Source: Arthrobacter sp. SLBN-112 (GTDB lineage Bacteria > Actinomycetota > Actinomycetes > Actinomycetales > Micrococcaceae). From it: DNA of 64,000 nucleotides. Every line of letters begins with the position of its first letter. Position 1 is the first letter of the stretch. A model generated the notes under the pieces. That model saw only the letters and a list, made by a program, of their open reading frames with translations. It ran no database searches and was not told the DNA's origin. Below are positions 27,401-37,159 of this stretch, one piece after another. Position numbers and translations under genes: made by a program. The DNA lies in contig NZ_VFMU01000001.1 in the NCBI RefSeq assembly GCF_006715225.1, positions 2,356,001 to 2,420,000 on the forward strand, in the 5' to 3' direction.

Positions 27401-28126
27401 GTGGAGTTTATTAATGAGGCCGTGCTCCATGCAGCGGGCCAGTGGTGGATTTACCCCGTCCTGCTGGTGTTCTTCTTCGTCGACGGCTTCGCCATGGTGG
27501 TCCCCAGCGAGACCCTCATCGTGGCGCTGGCGGCGTTCTCCCGGCACAGCGGCGAACCCAACCTTTGGATCCTCGGCCTCACGGCCCTGATCGGCGCCAT
27601 CTGCGGCGACAACATGGCCTACCTGCTCGGCCGCAAGATCGGCCTGGACCGGTGGGGGTGGATGCGCCGGCCCAAGGTCCGGAAGGTCTTCGCCTGGGCG
27701 CGCTATGAGCTGGAAAAGCGTGGCGCCGTCCTGATCTTCACCGCCCGGTACATCCCCTGGGGCCGGGTGGCCGTCAACTACGTCGCCGGCAGCACCGGTT
27801 TCTCGCACCGCAGGTTCTTCGTTTTCGACGCCTTCGCCTGCGTCACGTGGGTCGGTTACTCCCTTGGAATCGGCGTTCTTGCCAGCTCGTTCCCCTGGCT
27901 GCACCACAACCCCCTGCTGAGCGCGGGCATCGCCGTCGTGTTCGCCATCGTCCTCGGCATCGTCATCGACCACCTGCTGCGCTGGTGGCACAAACGGCTG
28001 GGCCGGAACGACGCCCCTGATACGGACGGCTGGAGCGATGAAACCCCGACCTCCGGCCATGAGGGGCGGCCCGGCACCCAGGCCCTCGTGGTGCCTTCGG
28101 CGGAGGCCGGCCCCGCGGTCAAGTAG
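27401..28126 (+). CDS. DedA family membrane protein, copy 2
   Basis: A 241-residue DedA paralogue of the preceding gene, sharing FFVDGFAMVVPSETLIVALA, GDNMAYLLGRKIGLDRWGW and ARYIPWGRVAVNYVAGSTG at matching positions, with an added polar C-terminal tail of ~40 residues. GTG 27401 is preceded by AGGAG (27387-27391). The 135-nt gap from copy 1 holds a small GTCCC/GGGAC hairpin near 27315-27331. The pair looks like a tandem duplication. Confidence 0.88.
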   Translation: MEFINEAVLHAAGQWWIYPVLLVFFFVDGFAMVVPSETLIVALAAFSRHSGEPNLWILGLTALIGAICGDNMAYLLGRKIGLDRWGWMRRPKVRKVFAWARYELEKRGAVLIFTARYIPWGRVAVNYVAGSTGFSHRRFFVFDAFACVTWVGYSLGIGVLASSFPWLHHNPLLSAGIAVVFAIVLGIVIDHLLRWWHKRLGRNDAPDTDGWSDETPTSGHEGRPGTQALVVPSAEAGPAVK

Positions 28127-28165
28127 CGGCTGGCTTTGAACTCCGCCCCACCCTAAGGTGGGAAC

Positions 28166-29302
28166 GTGACTGAGCCCATTGTTGACGCCGCCCCTGCCAT
28201 CGATTTTGACCTGAAGAGCCTGCCCAAGGTTTCCCTTCACGACCACCTGGACGGAGGACTCCGTCCGGCCACCATCATCGAACTGGCGGAGGCCGTTGGC
28301 CACACGCTCCCCTCAACAGACCCCGTGGCCCTGGGGCAGTGGTTCCGGGAATCAGCGGATTCCGGATCCCTGGTCCGCTACCTGGAAACGTTCGACCACA
28401 CCGTTGCCGTGATGCAGACCTACGACGGCCTGTTCCGGGTGGCGAAGGAATTCGTCGAGGACCTTGCCGACGACGGCGTGGTGTACGGCGAAGTCCGCTG
28501 GGCCCCCGAACAGCACCTCCAGAAGGGCCTCAGCCTCGATGAAGCCGTCGAGGCAGTCCAGGACGGCCTGGAAGCCGGCGTCGAAGCAGTCTCCGAAAGC
28601 GGCCGCGAAATCCAGGTGGGCCAGCTGATCACCGCCATGCGGCACGCCGACCGTGGCCAGGAGATCGCCGAACTGGCCGTCCGCCACCGCAACAAGGGCG
28701 CCGTGGGCTTTGACATCGCCGGGGCCGAGGACGGCTTCCTGCCCAGCCGCTTCAAGGACGCCTTCACCTACCTCGCCCAGCACAACTTCCCCGCCACGGT
28801 TCACGCCGGCGAGGCCGCCGGGCTGGACAGCATCCAGTCTGCGCTGGTGGACGGCCGGGCCCTGCGTCTGGGACACGGCGTCCGCATCGCGGAGGACATC
28901 ATGGTGGAATTCGACGACGACGAGGACGCCGGCGACACCGTGGGCCTGGTTACCCTGGGGGACCTCTCCAGCTGGGTCCGCGACCGCGGCATCGCCCTGG
29001 AAGTCTGCCCCTCCTCAAACCTCCAGACCGGCGCCATCGCCGAGTTCGGCGAAGGCATCGAAAGCCACCCGCTGGACATGCTCTACCAGCTGGGCTTCAA
29101 CGTCACCATCAACACGGACAACCGCCTGATGAGCGGCGTCACCCTGACCGATGAGTTCAACCTGCTGGTGGAAACCTTCGACTACGACCTCGACGACCTG
29201 CTGGAGCTGACCCTCAACGCCGCCGAGGCATCCTTCCTGCCCCTGGAGGAAAAGGAAGCGCTGGTGGAATACATCAACGACGCCTACGCCAACCTTGGCT
29301 GA
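28166..29302 (+). CDS. add: Adenosine deaminase
   Basis: Zinc hydrolase turning (deoxy)adenosine into (deoxy)inosine. The 378-residue protein opens with LPKVSLHDHLDGGLRP (metal-binding HxH type motif at about 20-33), has the second zinc histidine and Glu in TVHAGEAAGLDS near 211-222, ALRLGHGVRIAED near 232 and the aspartates of NVTINTDNRLMS near 312. GTG 28166 lies 6 nt after TAAGGT (28154-28159), so it is probably leaderless. It extends the nucleoside salvage block. Confidence 0.95.
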   Translation: MTEPIVDAAPAIDFDLKSLPKVSLHDHLDGGLRPATIIELAEAVGHTLPSTDPVALGQWFRESADSGSLVRYLETFDHTVAVMQTYDGLFRVAKEFVEDLADDGVVYGEVRWAPEQHLQKGLSLDEAVEAVQDGLEAGVEAVSESGREIQVGQLITAMRHADRGQEIAELAVRHRNKGAVGFDIAGAEDGFLPSRFKDAFTYLAQHNFPATVHAGEAAGLDSIQSALVDGRALRLGHGVRIAEDIMVEFDDDEDAGDTVGLVTLGDLSSWVRDRGIALEVCPSSNLQTGAIAEFGEGIESHPLDMLYQLGFNVTINTDNRLMSGVTLTDEFNLLVETFDYDLDDLLELTLNAAEASFLPLEEKEALVEYINDAYANLG

Positions 29303-29954
29303 CCAGCCAGCCACTGAAGAACTGGTCACCATCGTCGGGCAGCTGCGCGAGCACTGTCCCTGGATGGGTGCCCTGACCCACGCTTCACTGGTGGAGTACC
29401 TCCTGGAGGAGGCGTACGAGGTGGCCGAGGCCATCGAGGACGGCCACCCGGACGCCGAACTCCGGGGCGAGCTGGGAGATGTCCTGCTCCAGGTGGTGCT
29501 GCATGCCCGGCTGGCGGAGGAGCGGGACGCGTTCACGTTCGACGACGTGGCGCGCGGCCTGGGTGCCAAGATGATCCGCCGCAACCCGCACGTCTTCAAA
29601 CCCGACGGTTCCCTGCAGGACAGCTTCCCGGCGACGGTCGGGGAGATCGAGCAGAAGTGGGATGCGGTCAAGCGGGCCGAACGCCCGGAGCGGCTCAATG
29701 CCTTTGAAGGCATTCCGGACGCGCTGCCTGCGCTGGCCAAGGCCCACAAGTCGCTGGACCGGGCCGCCCGCGGGGGCCTGGGGCTCCCCGAGGGGGCTCC
29801 CGTTCCCAAGAGCGAGGATGAACTCGGAAACCTGCTGCTCGCCGTCGTGCGTTCCGCCCGGGACAACGGAATGGACGCCGAGCGTGCCCTGCGTGCCGCG
29901 GTCCGCCGCTACCAAAGCGACCAGGCTGACCAAAGCGGCCCAGCAGCATCATGA
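29295..29954 (+). CDS. mazG: MazG family NTP pyrophosphohydrolase
   Basis: Hydrolyses non-canonical or excess NTPs to NMP and PPi. The metal-binding helix pair EYLLEEAYEVAEAIEDG and ELGDVLLQVVLHARLAEE lies near 33-78, and a second, weaker MazG-like helix SEDELGNLLLAVVRSARD near 173. The TTG start overlaps the add stop by 8 nt. Position before eno matches the mazG-eno order seen in other Actinobacteria. House-cleaning of nucleotides fits the salvage genes upstream. Confidence 0.9.
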   Translation: MADQPATEELVTIVGQLREHCPWMGALTHASLVEYLLEEAYEVAEAIEDGHPDAELRGELGDVLLQVVLHARLAEERDAFTFDDVARGLGAKMIRRNPHVFKPDGSLQDSFPATVGEIEQKWDAVKRAERPERLNAFEGIPDALPALAKAHKSLDRAARGGLGLPEGAPVPKSEDELGNLLLAVVRSARDNGMDAERALRAAVRRYQSDQADQSGPAAS

Positions 29955-29973
29955 CGTCCCGGCCTTGGCCGGT

Positions 29974-30004
29974 TTGAGTAACCCGGAGCACTCTCGACTA
30001 GGCT
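29974..30004 (+). promoter_or_regulatory. Promoter of eno
   Basis: TTGAGT (29974-29979) and TAGGCT (29999-30004) are 19 nt apart. The predicted start near 30011 gives a ~62-nt leader that ends with AAGGAGC (30060-30066), a strong ribosome site. Confidence 0.6.
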
Positions 30005-30051
30005 GGTCCCTGACGAGTACGTCGAGTTTTCTGCCTGATTCCCCCCGTTAA

Positions 30052-31353
<1,302 letters not shown>

Positions 31354-31372
31354 TAACCGCCTAAACCCATCC

Positions 31373-31414
31373 GCGGTGGCTATGGTTGAAAGACCATAGC
31401 CACCGCTGTTGTTT
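31373..31414 (+). terminator. Terminator after eno
   Basis: A perfect 14-bp stem, GCGGTGGCTATGGT (31373-31386) with ACCATAGCCACCGC (31393-31406), closes a 6-nt loop and is followed by TGTTGTTT. It separates eno from the divIC transcript. Confidence 0.88.
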
Positions 31415-31479
31415 CCAGCAGCATTTGTTTGTCCAGCACAGATAGTGGCGGCCCAGGCAGGCTGCGTTTCAGGAGTGTC

Positions 31480-32163
31480 ATGGCTACCCGCCGCCCCAAA
31501 GTTCCCAAGGTCGCCCCCGCCCGTCCACCCCAGGAAACGGCCGACGACGGATCCTCCGGCCGTGCCGAAGTCATCCGGGCGGATTTCCGCCCGGGCAAGG
31601 GTGGGGACGCCAAGGCGCAGACCGCACCTTCCGGCGGAAAGCAAGGGCGTGGAACCGGGGCCCACACCGCCGGCAAAGCGGGGGAGGCGGCCAAGGCCAG
31701 GCCTTCCGCCGGAAGCAAAGGCAGCAGTTCCGGTGACGGCAAGGCCGCCCGGTCCGGCGAGGAAGAGCAGCAACCGGTCCCGGCCAAGGCGTTCTCCGGC
31801 CGCATGCTGGCACTGGCCGTTGTCATGATCGCCATCACCATCATGCTGGCGCCTACGGTGAAGATCTTCTTCGACAAGAAAGCCGAAATCGACGCGCTGA
31901 ACGCCGATATTGCCGCACGCCAGGCCGAAGGCGACGCCCTCCGGCAGCAGGTTTCGCGGTGGCAGGACCCCAACTACGTCAAACAGCAGGCCCGCGACCG
32001 CATTAACATGGTTATGCCGGGCGAAACCGGCTACTGGGTTTTTGGCAGCGACGAGCCGGCCGGAGAAAGCAGTAGCCCCGCCGGCGCAGCAGCACAAGAC
32101 CCCGCCGATCTGCCGTGGGTGGATTCCCTGTGGGAGTCCATCAGGCGCGCGGCCACAGACTGA
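31480..32163 (+). CDS. FtsB/DivIC family septum protein
   Basis: Bitopic division protein that bridges FtsL/FtsQ at the septum. The 227 residues comprise a long basic/Ala-rich cytoplasmic N-terminus (~105 residues), one membrane helix (MLALAVVMIAITIMLAPTVK, about 109-128) and a short coiled coil (DKKAEIDALNADIAARQAEG) with the FtsB-type closing segment DPNYVKQQARDRINMVMPGE. AGGAG lies at 31471-31475 before ATG 31480. Position after eno matches divIC in related bacteria. Confidence 0.88.
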   Translation: MATRRPKVPKVAPARPPQETADDGSSGRAEVIRADFRPGKGGDAKAQTAPSGGKQGRGTGAHTAGKAGEAAKARPSAGSKGSSSGDGKAARSGEEEQQPVPAKAFSGRMLALAVVMIAITIMLAPTVKIFFDKKAEIDALNADIAARQAEGDALRQQVSRWQDPNYVKQQARDRINMVMPGETGYWVFGSDEPAGESSSPAGAAAQDPADLPWVDSLWESIRRAATD

Positions 32164-32190
32164 ACCGCACAGGAAGGACGGCCCGCGACA

Positions 32191-32862
32191 GTGGAACACA
32201 ACACGGCAGCCGCCCGGGACGAATCCCGCCAACCGACAGCACACGACCTTGAAGTACTGAGCAGGCAGCTGGGACGTCCCGTCCGCGATGTCGTAGAGAT
32301 TCCGGCGCGCTGCGTCTGTGGAAACCCGCTGGTAGCCGCCACCGCACCGCGCCTCAGCAACGGCACTCCCTTTCCCACCACCTTCTACCTGACGCACCCG
32401 GTGATCACGTCCGCGGTCTCCAGGCTCGAAGCGGCAGGCGTCATGAACGACATGAACGATCAGTTGGCAGCCGATGCCGGGCTCGCAGCTGCCTACCGGA
32501 CAGCACACGAGGAGTACCTGGCCGTCCGGGCGGCCATTGGGGAGCGTTCCGGCATCGGTCCGGTGCCTGAAATCGACGGCGTCTCCGCCGGCGGGATGCC
32601 TTCCCGCGTCAAATGCCTGCACGTCCTGGTGGGTCACTCCCTCGCAGCAGGCGGCGGCGTCAACCCCCTGGGGGACCAGGCGCTGGACATGATCAGCGAA
32701 TGGTGGACCGCGGACAGGTGCTACTGCACGGGCGCCTGGGACACCACCGGCGAGGCGCCATCCAGGGACCTCAGCCGCCACGGACCGCAGGGCCTGCCCG
32801 ATATCGTCGGCCGCCCTGCCCCGGTGCGGAAGTCCGCCGGCGCCACGGAGGCCGGCGAATGA
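32191..32862 (+). CDS. DUF501 domain protein
   Basis: A 223-residue protein of the actinobacterial DUF501 family; no biochemical role is known to me. Conserved parts are RCVCGNPLVAATAPRLSNGT near 47, PFPTTFYLTHP near 67 and the C-terminal VKCLHVLVGHSLAAGGGVNP with WWTADRCYC. Cysteines in RCVCG and RCYC could bind a metal (inference). It lies between divIC and ppx and overlaps ppx by 4 nt, as in other Actinobacteria. Confidence 0.85.
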   Translation: MEHNTAAARDESRQPTAHDLEVLSRQLGRPVRDVVEIPARCVCGNPLVAATAPRLSNGTPFPTTFYLTHPVITSAVSRLEAAGVMNDMNDQLAADAGLAAAYRTAHEEYLAVRAAIGERSGIGPVPEIDGVSAGGMPSRVKCLHVLVGHSLAAGGGVNPLGDQALDMISEWWTADRCYCTGAWDTTGEAPSRDLSRHGPQGLPDIVGRPAPVRKSAGATEAGE

Positions 32863-33806
32863 CCCGCGTGGCCGCGATCGACTGCGGCACCAATTCCATC
32901 CGCCTCCTGATCGCGGATATTGACCGCAGCAACGGCAGCCCGGCCCTTACCGATGTTGTCAGGGAGATGCGCGTGGTCCGGCTGGGCCAGGGCGTGGATG
33001 CCACGGGTGAACTGGCCCCGGAGGCGCTGGAACGGACCTTTGCCGCCACTGCTGACTACGCCCGCCTGATCAAGGAACACGGCGCGGAGCGGATCCGCTT
33101 CGTGGCCACCTCCGCAAGCCGCGATGCGCGAAACCGGGACGTCTTCGTGGACGGCATCAGGGACCTGCTGGGAGTGGAACCGGAAGTAATCTCCGGGGAC
33201 GAGGAAGCGGCCTTGTCCTTTGCCGGTGCCAGCAGCGTCCTGCCCATCCTGGACGGCCACCAGGTGCTGGTGGTGGACCTCGGGGGCGGAAGCACCGAGT
33301 TCGTCCTGGGCACCGCCGCCGGGGTTACCGCTGCGAAGTCCGTGGACATCGGCTGTGTCCGCCTGACCGAACGGCACCTGCGTGCCGATCCGCCCACGGC
33401 GGAACAGATTGCCGCCGCGGAAGCCGACGTGGACGCAGCCATGGCCCGGGCAGGACGCGACGTGCCGCTGGAACGCGCCACCGCCGTCGTCGGTGTTGCC
33501 GGCTCCGTCACCACCATCACCGCGCACGCGCTCCGCCTGCCCGAATACTCGCCCGACGCCATCCACGGCGCAGTACTGCCCATCAGGGACGTCCGCGCCG
33601 CCGCCACCGACCTGCTGTCCATGACCCGGGCAAGCCGCGCGGCACTGCCGTACATGCACCCCGGACGTGTGGACGTCATCGGCGCCGGGGGACTGGTGTG
33701 GCGCCGCATCCTGGAACGGATGGGGGAGCTGAGCGGCGGGAGGATCACCGACGCCACCGCAAGCGAACACGACATCCTCGACGGCATCGCGCTAAGCATC
33801 GGTTAG
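32859..33806 (+). CDS. ppx: Ppx/GppA family exopolyphosphatase
   Basis: Sugar-kinase/actin-fold phosphatase acting on polyphosphate or pppGpp. The 315 residues show the first phosphate loop AAIDCGTNSIRLLIAD (5-20), a Glu-containing segment ISGDEEAALSFAGA near 110 and the second phosphate loop VVDLGGGSTEFVLG near 135. It is the short, single-module actinobacterial form without the C-terminal HD-like domain. ATG 32859 overlaps the DUF501 stop. Confidence 0.93.
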   Translation: MTRVAAIDCGTNSIRLLIADIDRSNGSPALTDVVREMRVVRLGQGVDATGELAPEALERTFAATADYARLIKEHGAERIRFVATSASRDARNRDVFVDGIRDLLGVEPEVISGDEEAALSFAGASSVLPILDGHQVLVVDLGGGSTEFVLGTAAGVTAAKSVDIGCVRLTERHLRADPPTAEQIAAAEADVDAAMARAGRDVPLERATAVVGVAGSVTTITAHALRLPEYSPDAIHGAVLPIRDVRAAATDLLSMTRASRAALPYMHPGRVDVIGAGGLVWRRILERMGELSGGRITDATASEHDILDGIALSIG

Positions 33807-33810
33807 GCCC

Positions 33811-35232
33811 ATGTATTCCACCCCAGCTTCCACCCCAGCTTCCACCCCGTTGGTGCCCCGGGCGGCGGCCGCCGCCCTGGCCGTCCTCCTGGCGGCGTGC
33901 TGCCTGTGCGCGGGCCTCTGCACGGCACCCGCTGCAAATGCCGACGAGTGGCGCGACAAGGAATACTGGCTGGCAGACTCCGGCATTACCAAGGCCTGGG
34001 AAGTGTCAAAGGGCGCCGGCGTGAAGGTGGCCGTCATCGACAGCGGCATCGACGCCCAGCACCCGGACCTCAAGGGCGCGGTCGTGGGCGGTTATGACGC
34101 CTCGGGCTCAGGCCAGCCGGACGGCCAGAAAAGCGTCGGCTCCAAGCCCGAACACGGTACCCTGGTGGCCACCATGCTGGCAGGCCGCGGACACCAGCCT
34201 GCAAGCGCAAGCCCCAGCCCCAGTCCGGGGCCGCAGGGCACGCCGCCGGACGGCATCGTGGGCGTGGCGCCGGAAGCACAGCTCCTTTCCGTCTCCACCT
34301 GGCTCGGTTCCGCCAATCCTTCGGGCAAGAGCGACCAGGACCAGATCCCCGAGGCAGTCCGCTGGGCCGTGGACAACGGCGCCAAAGTGATCAACATTTC
34401 GCTGGGCAGCACAACCCCGCAGTGGCCCCAAAGCTGGGATGCCGCGTTCCTGTATGCGGAGCAAAAGGACGTGGTCATCGTGGCCGCCGCCGGAAACCGG
34501 GTGGGCGGCAACACGCAGGTGGGCGCGCCCGCCACCATTCCCGGTGTCCTCACCGTCGCCGGCCTGGACCGCAGGAACCTGGCCAGCGTGGACGCCTCTT
34601 CACAGGGAATCAGCATTGGGGTGGCTGCCCCTGCCGAGAACCTGCTGGGCGGCCTCCCCGGCGGAAGCTATGCGGAATGGGCCGGGACCTCCGGGTCCAC
34701 GCCCATCGTTGCCGGCGTCGCCGCCCTGATCCGGTCGAAGTGGCCCGACATGAGCGCCGAACAGGTGATCAACAGGATCGTCTCCACGGCAAAGGACGCC
34801 GGCGCTCCGGGCAAGGACCCGCTGTACGGCTACGGCATCCTCAATGCAGAGGCCGCGCTGAAGGCCGACGTCCCCCAGGTCTCCGTGAACCCCCTGGGCA
34901 CCGTCGCGGAATGGATCCGGGTGCACCGGCGGGGCAACGCCGCTCCGGCCACCCCGCTGCCCACCGCCACCACTGTGCCCAGCGCGGCACCCACGCTGCC
35001 CGAAGCCACCGTTCCGGCTGCCAAGGCGCCTTCGCAGCGTGACAGTGCCATTGGCGCCGCCGTCGTGATCGGTTTTGCTGTCCTGTTCGTAGCCATCATC
35101 GCTGCTGCTGCCATCCAGCTCCGGCGGGCCGCCCGGAACCCTGCCCTTGCCCGGGAAGAACCGGAAACCGGGGTGGTGGAACGGGTTGATTCGGGCACTA
35201 ATCCGCAGGTTACGGACCGGGGCGCAAGTTAG
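33811..35232 (+). CDS. Membrane-anchored S8 serine protease (mycosin-like)
   Basis: Subtilase with the catalytic triad Asp (VAVIDSGID, about 76-84), His (EHGTLVATML near 115) and Ser (GTSGSTPIVAGVAALIR near 295). A signal peptide of ~44 residues ends before ADEWRDKEYWL, and a Pro/Ala linker leads to a C-terminal membrane helix (AAVVIGFAVLFVAIIAAAAI, about 415-435). This is the layout of mycosins, the proteases of type VII secretion, but no other ESX gene is in view. It starts 4 nt after ppx. Confidence 0.88.
   Translation: MYSTPASTPASTPLVPRAAAAALAVLLAACCLCAGLCTAPAANADEWRDKEYWLADSGITKAWEVSKGAGVKVAVIDSGIDAQHPDLKGAVVGGYDASGSGQPDGQKSVGSKPEHGTLVATMLAGRGHQPASASPSPSPGPQGTPPDGIVGVAPEAQLLSVSTWLGSANPSGKSDQDQIPEAVRWAVDNGAKVINISLGSTTPQWPQSWDAAFLYAEQKDVVIVAAAGNRVGGNTQVGAPATIPGVLTVAGLDRRNLASVDASSQGISIGVAAPAENLLGGLPGGSYAEWAGTSGSTPIVAGVAALIRSKWPDMSAEQVINRIVSTAKDAGAPGKDPLYGYGILNAEAALKADVPQVSVNPLGTVAEWIRVHRRGNAAPATPLPTATTVPSAAPTLPEATVPAAKAPSQRDSAIGAAVVIGFAVLFVAIIAAAAIQLRRAARNPALAREEPETGVVERVDSGTNPQVTDRGAS
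33814..33849 (+). repeat. 12-bp tandem repeat in the protease signal peptide
   Basis: The unit TTCCACCCCAGC occurs about three times in a row at the start of the protease gene, encoding the STPA repeats (STPASTPASTP) of its N-terminus. Twelve-bp units keep the frame, so the N-terminus may vary in length between strains. Confidence 0.75.
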
Positions 35233-35266
35233 TGAAGATTTTCACAAACTGCGCTATCCTTAAACT

Positions 35267-36733
35267 ATGGCAACCACCCCACAGCTCCAGGACCGTCCCA
35301 GGGTACTCGTCGTCGGCGGCGGGTACGTCGGCCTGTACGTAGCACTGAAACTGCAGAAGAAGATCGCGAATGCCGGTGGCATCGTCACCGTCGTTGATCC
35401 CCTGCCCTACATGACCTACCAGCCCTTCCTCCCCGAGGTTGCCGGCGGCAACATTGAAGCCCGCCACGCGGTGGTTTCCCACCGCCAGCACCTCAAGCAG
35501 ACGGAACTGATCCAGGGCCGCGTCACCTCCATCGACCACGAAAACCGCACGGCTGTGGTGGCTCCCGCCGATGGCGGCGAAAACTTCGAGATCCCGTACT
35601 TCGACGTCGTGCTTGCAGCCGGCGCCATCACCCGCACGTTCCCCATCAAGGGCCTCGCGGACAAGGGCATTGGCCTGAAGACCATCGAGGAAGCCGTTGC
35701 GCTGCGCAACAAACTGCTGGAGCGCATCGAGGTTGCCTCCACCATGACGGACCCTGCCGCACGCGCCCGAGCCCTCACCTTCGTGGTGGTCGGCGGCGGC
35801 TTTGCCGGCATCGAATGCATCACTGAGATGGAAGACCTCGCCCGCGCTGCCGTGCGCAACAACCCGCGCATCAAGCAGGAGGAAGTCCGCTTCGTCCTGG
35901 TCGAAGCCATGGGCCGTATCATGCCCGAGGTCACCGCCAAGCAGGCTGACTGGGTGGTTGAGCACCTCCGCAGCCGCGGCATCGAGGTCCTCCTGAACAC
36001 CTCGCTGGACAGCGCCGAAGGCACCCTGAAGCTCATCAACCTGCCGGACAAGACGCCCGCCCAGGAATTCGAAGCCGACACCCTCGTATGGACGGCCGGC
36101 GTGCAGGCCAACCCGATGGTCCGCTCCACCGACTTCCCGCTCGAGCCCCGTGGCCGCGTCCGCGTCCTGCCGGACCTGCGCATCGCCGGTGACGAAGGCA
36201 TCGTGGAGAACGCCTGGGCCGCCGGCGACATCGCCGCTGTCCCGGACCTCACCGGCAAGGGCCTGCCGGACGGCACCTGCGTCCCCAACGCCCAGCACGC
36301 CCTGCGCCAGGCCAAGCGCCTCGCCAAGAACCTGTGGGCTTCCCGCTGGGACAAGCCGCTGGCGGACTACAAGCACAAGAACCTGGGTGCTGTGGCTGGC
36401 TTCGGCGAATGGAAGGGTGTCGCCAACATCAACCTCCTGGGCCGCATCGGCCTCAAGGGCGGACTGGCGTGGCTGGCCCACCGCGGTTACCACGGCATGG
36501 CCATGCCCACGTTTGAGCGCAAGTTCCGCGTCATCCTGAACTGGATCATCGGCTTCTTCGCAGGCCGCGACACCACGCAGCTGATGGACCTGGACAACCC
36601 CCGCGGCGCCTTCGTTTCGGCAGCAACCCCCGCCCCGAAGCCCGCGGCTGCACCGGCAGCCGCTCCGGCGGCCGGATCCGGTTCAACCGCCACTGCCGCT
36701 CCCAAGGAAACGGTGGCGGCCAACGCCAAGTAG
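35267..36733 (+). CDS. ndh: Type II NADH dehydrogenase
   Basis: Single-subunit, non-proton-pumping NADH:quinone oxidoreductase on the inner membrane face. The 488 residues carry two dinucleotide folds: VLVVGGGYVGLYVALKLQ (10-27) for FAD and TFVVVGGGFAGIECITEM near 173 for NADH, then AAGDIAAVPDL near 320 and a hydrophobic/amphipathic C-terminal part. The last ~30 residues are an Ala/Pro-rich tail. ATG 35267 lies 6 nt after TATCCT (35255-35260), so the mRNA is probably leaderless. Confidence 0.95.
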   Translation: MATTPQLQDRPRVLVVGGGYVGLYVALKLQKKIANAGGIVTVVDPLPYMTYQPFLPEVAGGNIEARHAVVSHRQHLKQTELIQGRVTSIDHENRTAVVAPADGGENFEIPYFDVVLAAGAITRTFPIKGLADKGIGLKTIEEAVALRNKLLERIEVASTMTDPAARARALTFVVVGGGFAGIECITEMEDLARAAVRNNPRIKQEEVRFVLVEAMGRIMPEVTAKQADWVVEHLRSRGIEVLLNTSLDSAEGTLKLINLPDKTPAQEFEADTLVWTAGVQANPMVRSTDFPLEPRGRVRVLPDLRIAGDEGIVENAWAAGDIAAVPDLTGKGLPDGTCVPNAQHALRQAKRLAKNLWASRWDKPLADYKHKNLGAVAGFGEWKGVANINLLGRIGLKGGLAWLAHRGYHGMAMPTFERKFRVILNWIIGFFAGRDTTQLMDLDNPRGAFVSAATPAPKPAAAPAAAPAAGSGSTATAAPKETVAANAK

Positions 36734-36761
36734 CGCGTCCGTTCCACCGCTTTACAGCGCA

Positions 36762-36802
36762 CGACGGCGGCCGGCCCCCTTGTGGGGACCGGCCGCCGTC
36801 GG
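36762..36802 (+). terminator. Terminator after ndh
   Basis: CGACGGCGGCCGG (36762-36774) pairs with CCGGCCGCCGTCG, extended inwards by CCCC/GGGG around a short TTGT loop. It starts 28 nt after the ndh stop and shares its stem with hairpins near 2740 and 61778. Confidence 0.8.
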
Positions 36803-36845
36803 CATTTCCAGCCGATGCGCCTTTCACAGGTACCATTGACCCGGC

Positions 36846-36919
36846 GCCCCAGTAGCCCAATTGGCAGAGGCAGCGGACTTAAAATCCGCGTGTTGTGGGT
36901 TCGAGTCCCACCTGGGGTA
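36846..36919 (+). tRNA. tRNA-Leu (anticodon UAA), short variable loop
   Basis: Acceptor GCCCCAG pairs with CTGGGGT (36912-36918), discriminator A36919; D-stem GCC/GGC; anticodon stem GCGGA/TCCGC (36873-36877/36885-36889) around CTTAAAA with anticodon TAA; T-arm GTGGG-TTCGAGT-CCCAC. CCA is not encoded. The variable region is only GTGTT (36890-36894), although leucine tRNAs normally have a long variable arm. Leucine is assigned from the anticodon and A73, so identity deserves a check. Confidence 0.88.
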
Positions 36920-36956
36920 CACATGTTCCGCCATCACGGTGCCGTCACCGACTGTC

Positions 36957-36985
36957 GAAAGCCGCCTGCCGAGCAGGCGGCTTTC
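36957..36985 (+). terminator. Terminator after the tRNA gene
   Basis: GAAAGCCGCCTGC (36957-36969) pairs perfectly with GCAGGCGGCTTTC (36973-36985) around a 3-nt loop, followed by GGCGTTTAA. The A/T ends of the stem allow termination on either strand. Confidence 0.8.
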
Positions 36986-36992
36986 GGCGTTT

Positions 36993-37159
36993 AATGCCCC
37001 ACAGGAAACTACTGTTATAAGGCTGTGACCTCAGTCACTTAGTTTCGTGCCGTCTATGCACTAGCTTGAACCTAAATCAGGAATACCTGGTCCCGCTCCG
37101 GGCGCCACCGCGCCCATTCCGCACCCGCATCGCACGGTCCTGTTTCGGAAGGCAGATTA
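36993..37159 (+). promoter_or_regulatory. Promoter region of the branched-chain amino-acid uptake genes
   Basis: No ORF is seen. The inverted repeat GTGAC-CTCA-GTCAC at 37025-37038 and a -10-like TAGCTT near 37063 could form a regulated promoter for the binding-protein gene. Which regulator would bind is not evident from the sequence. Confidence 0.4.
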
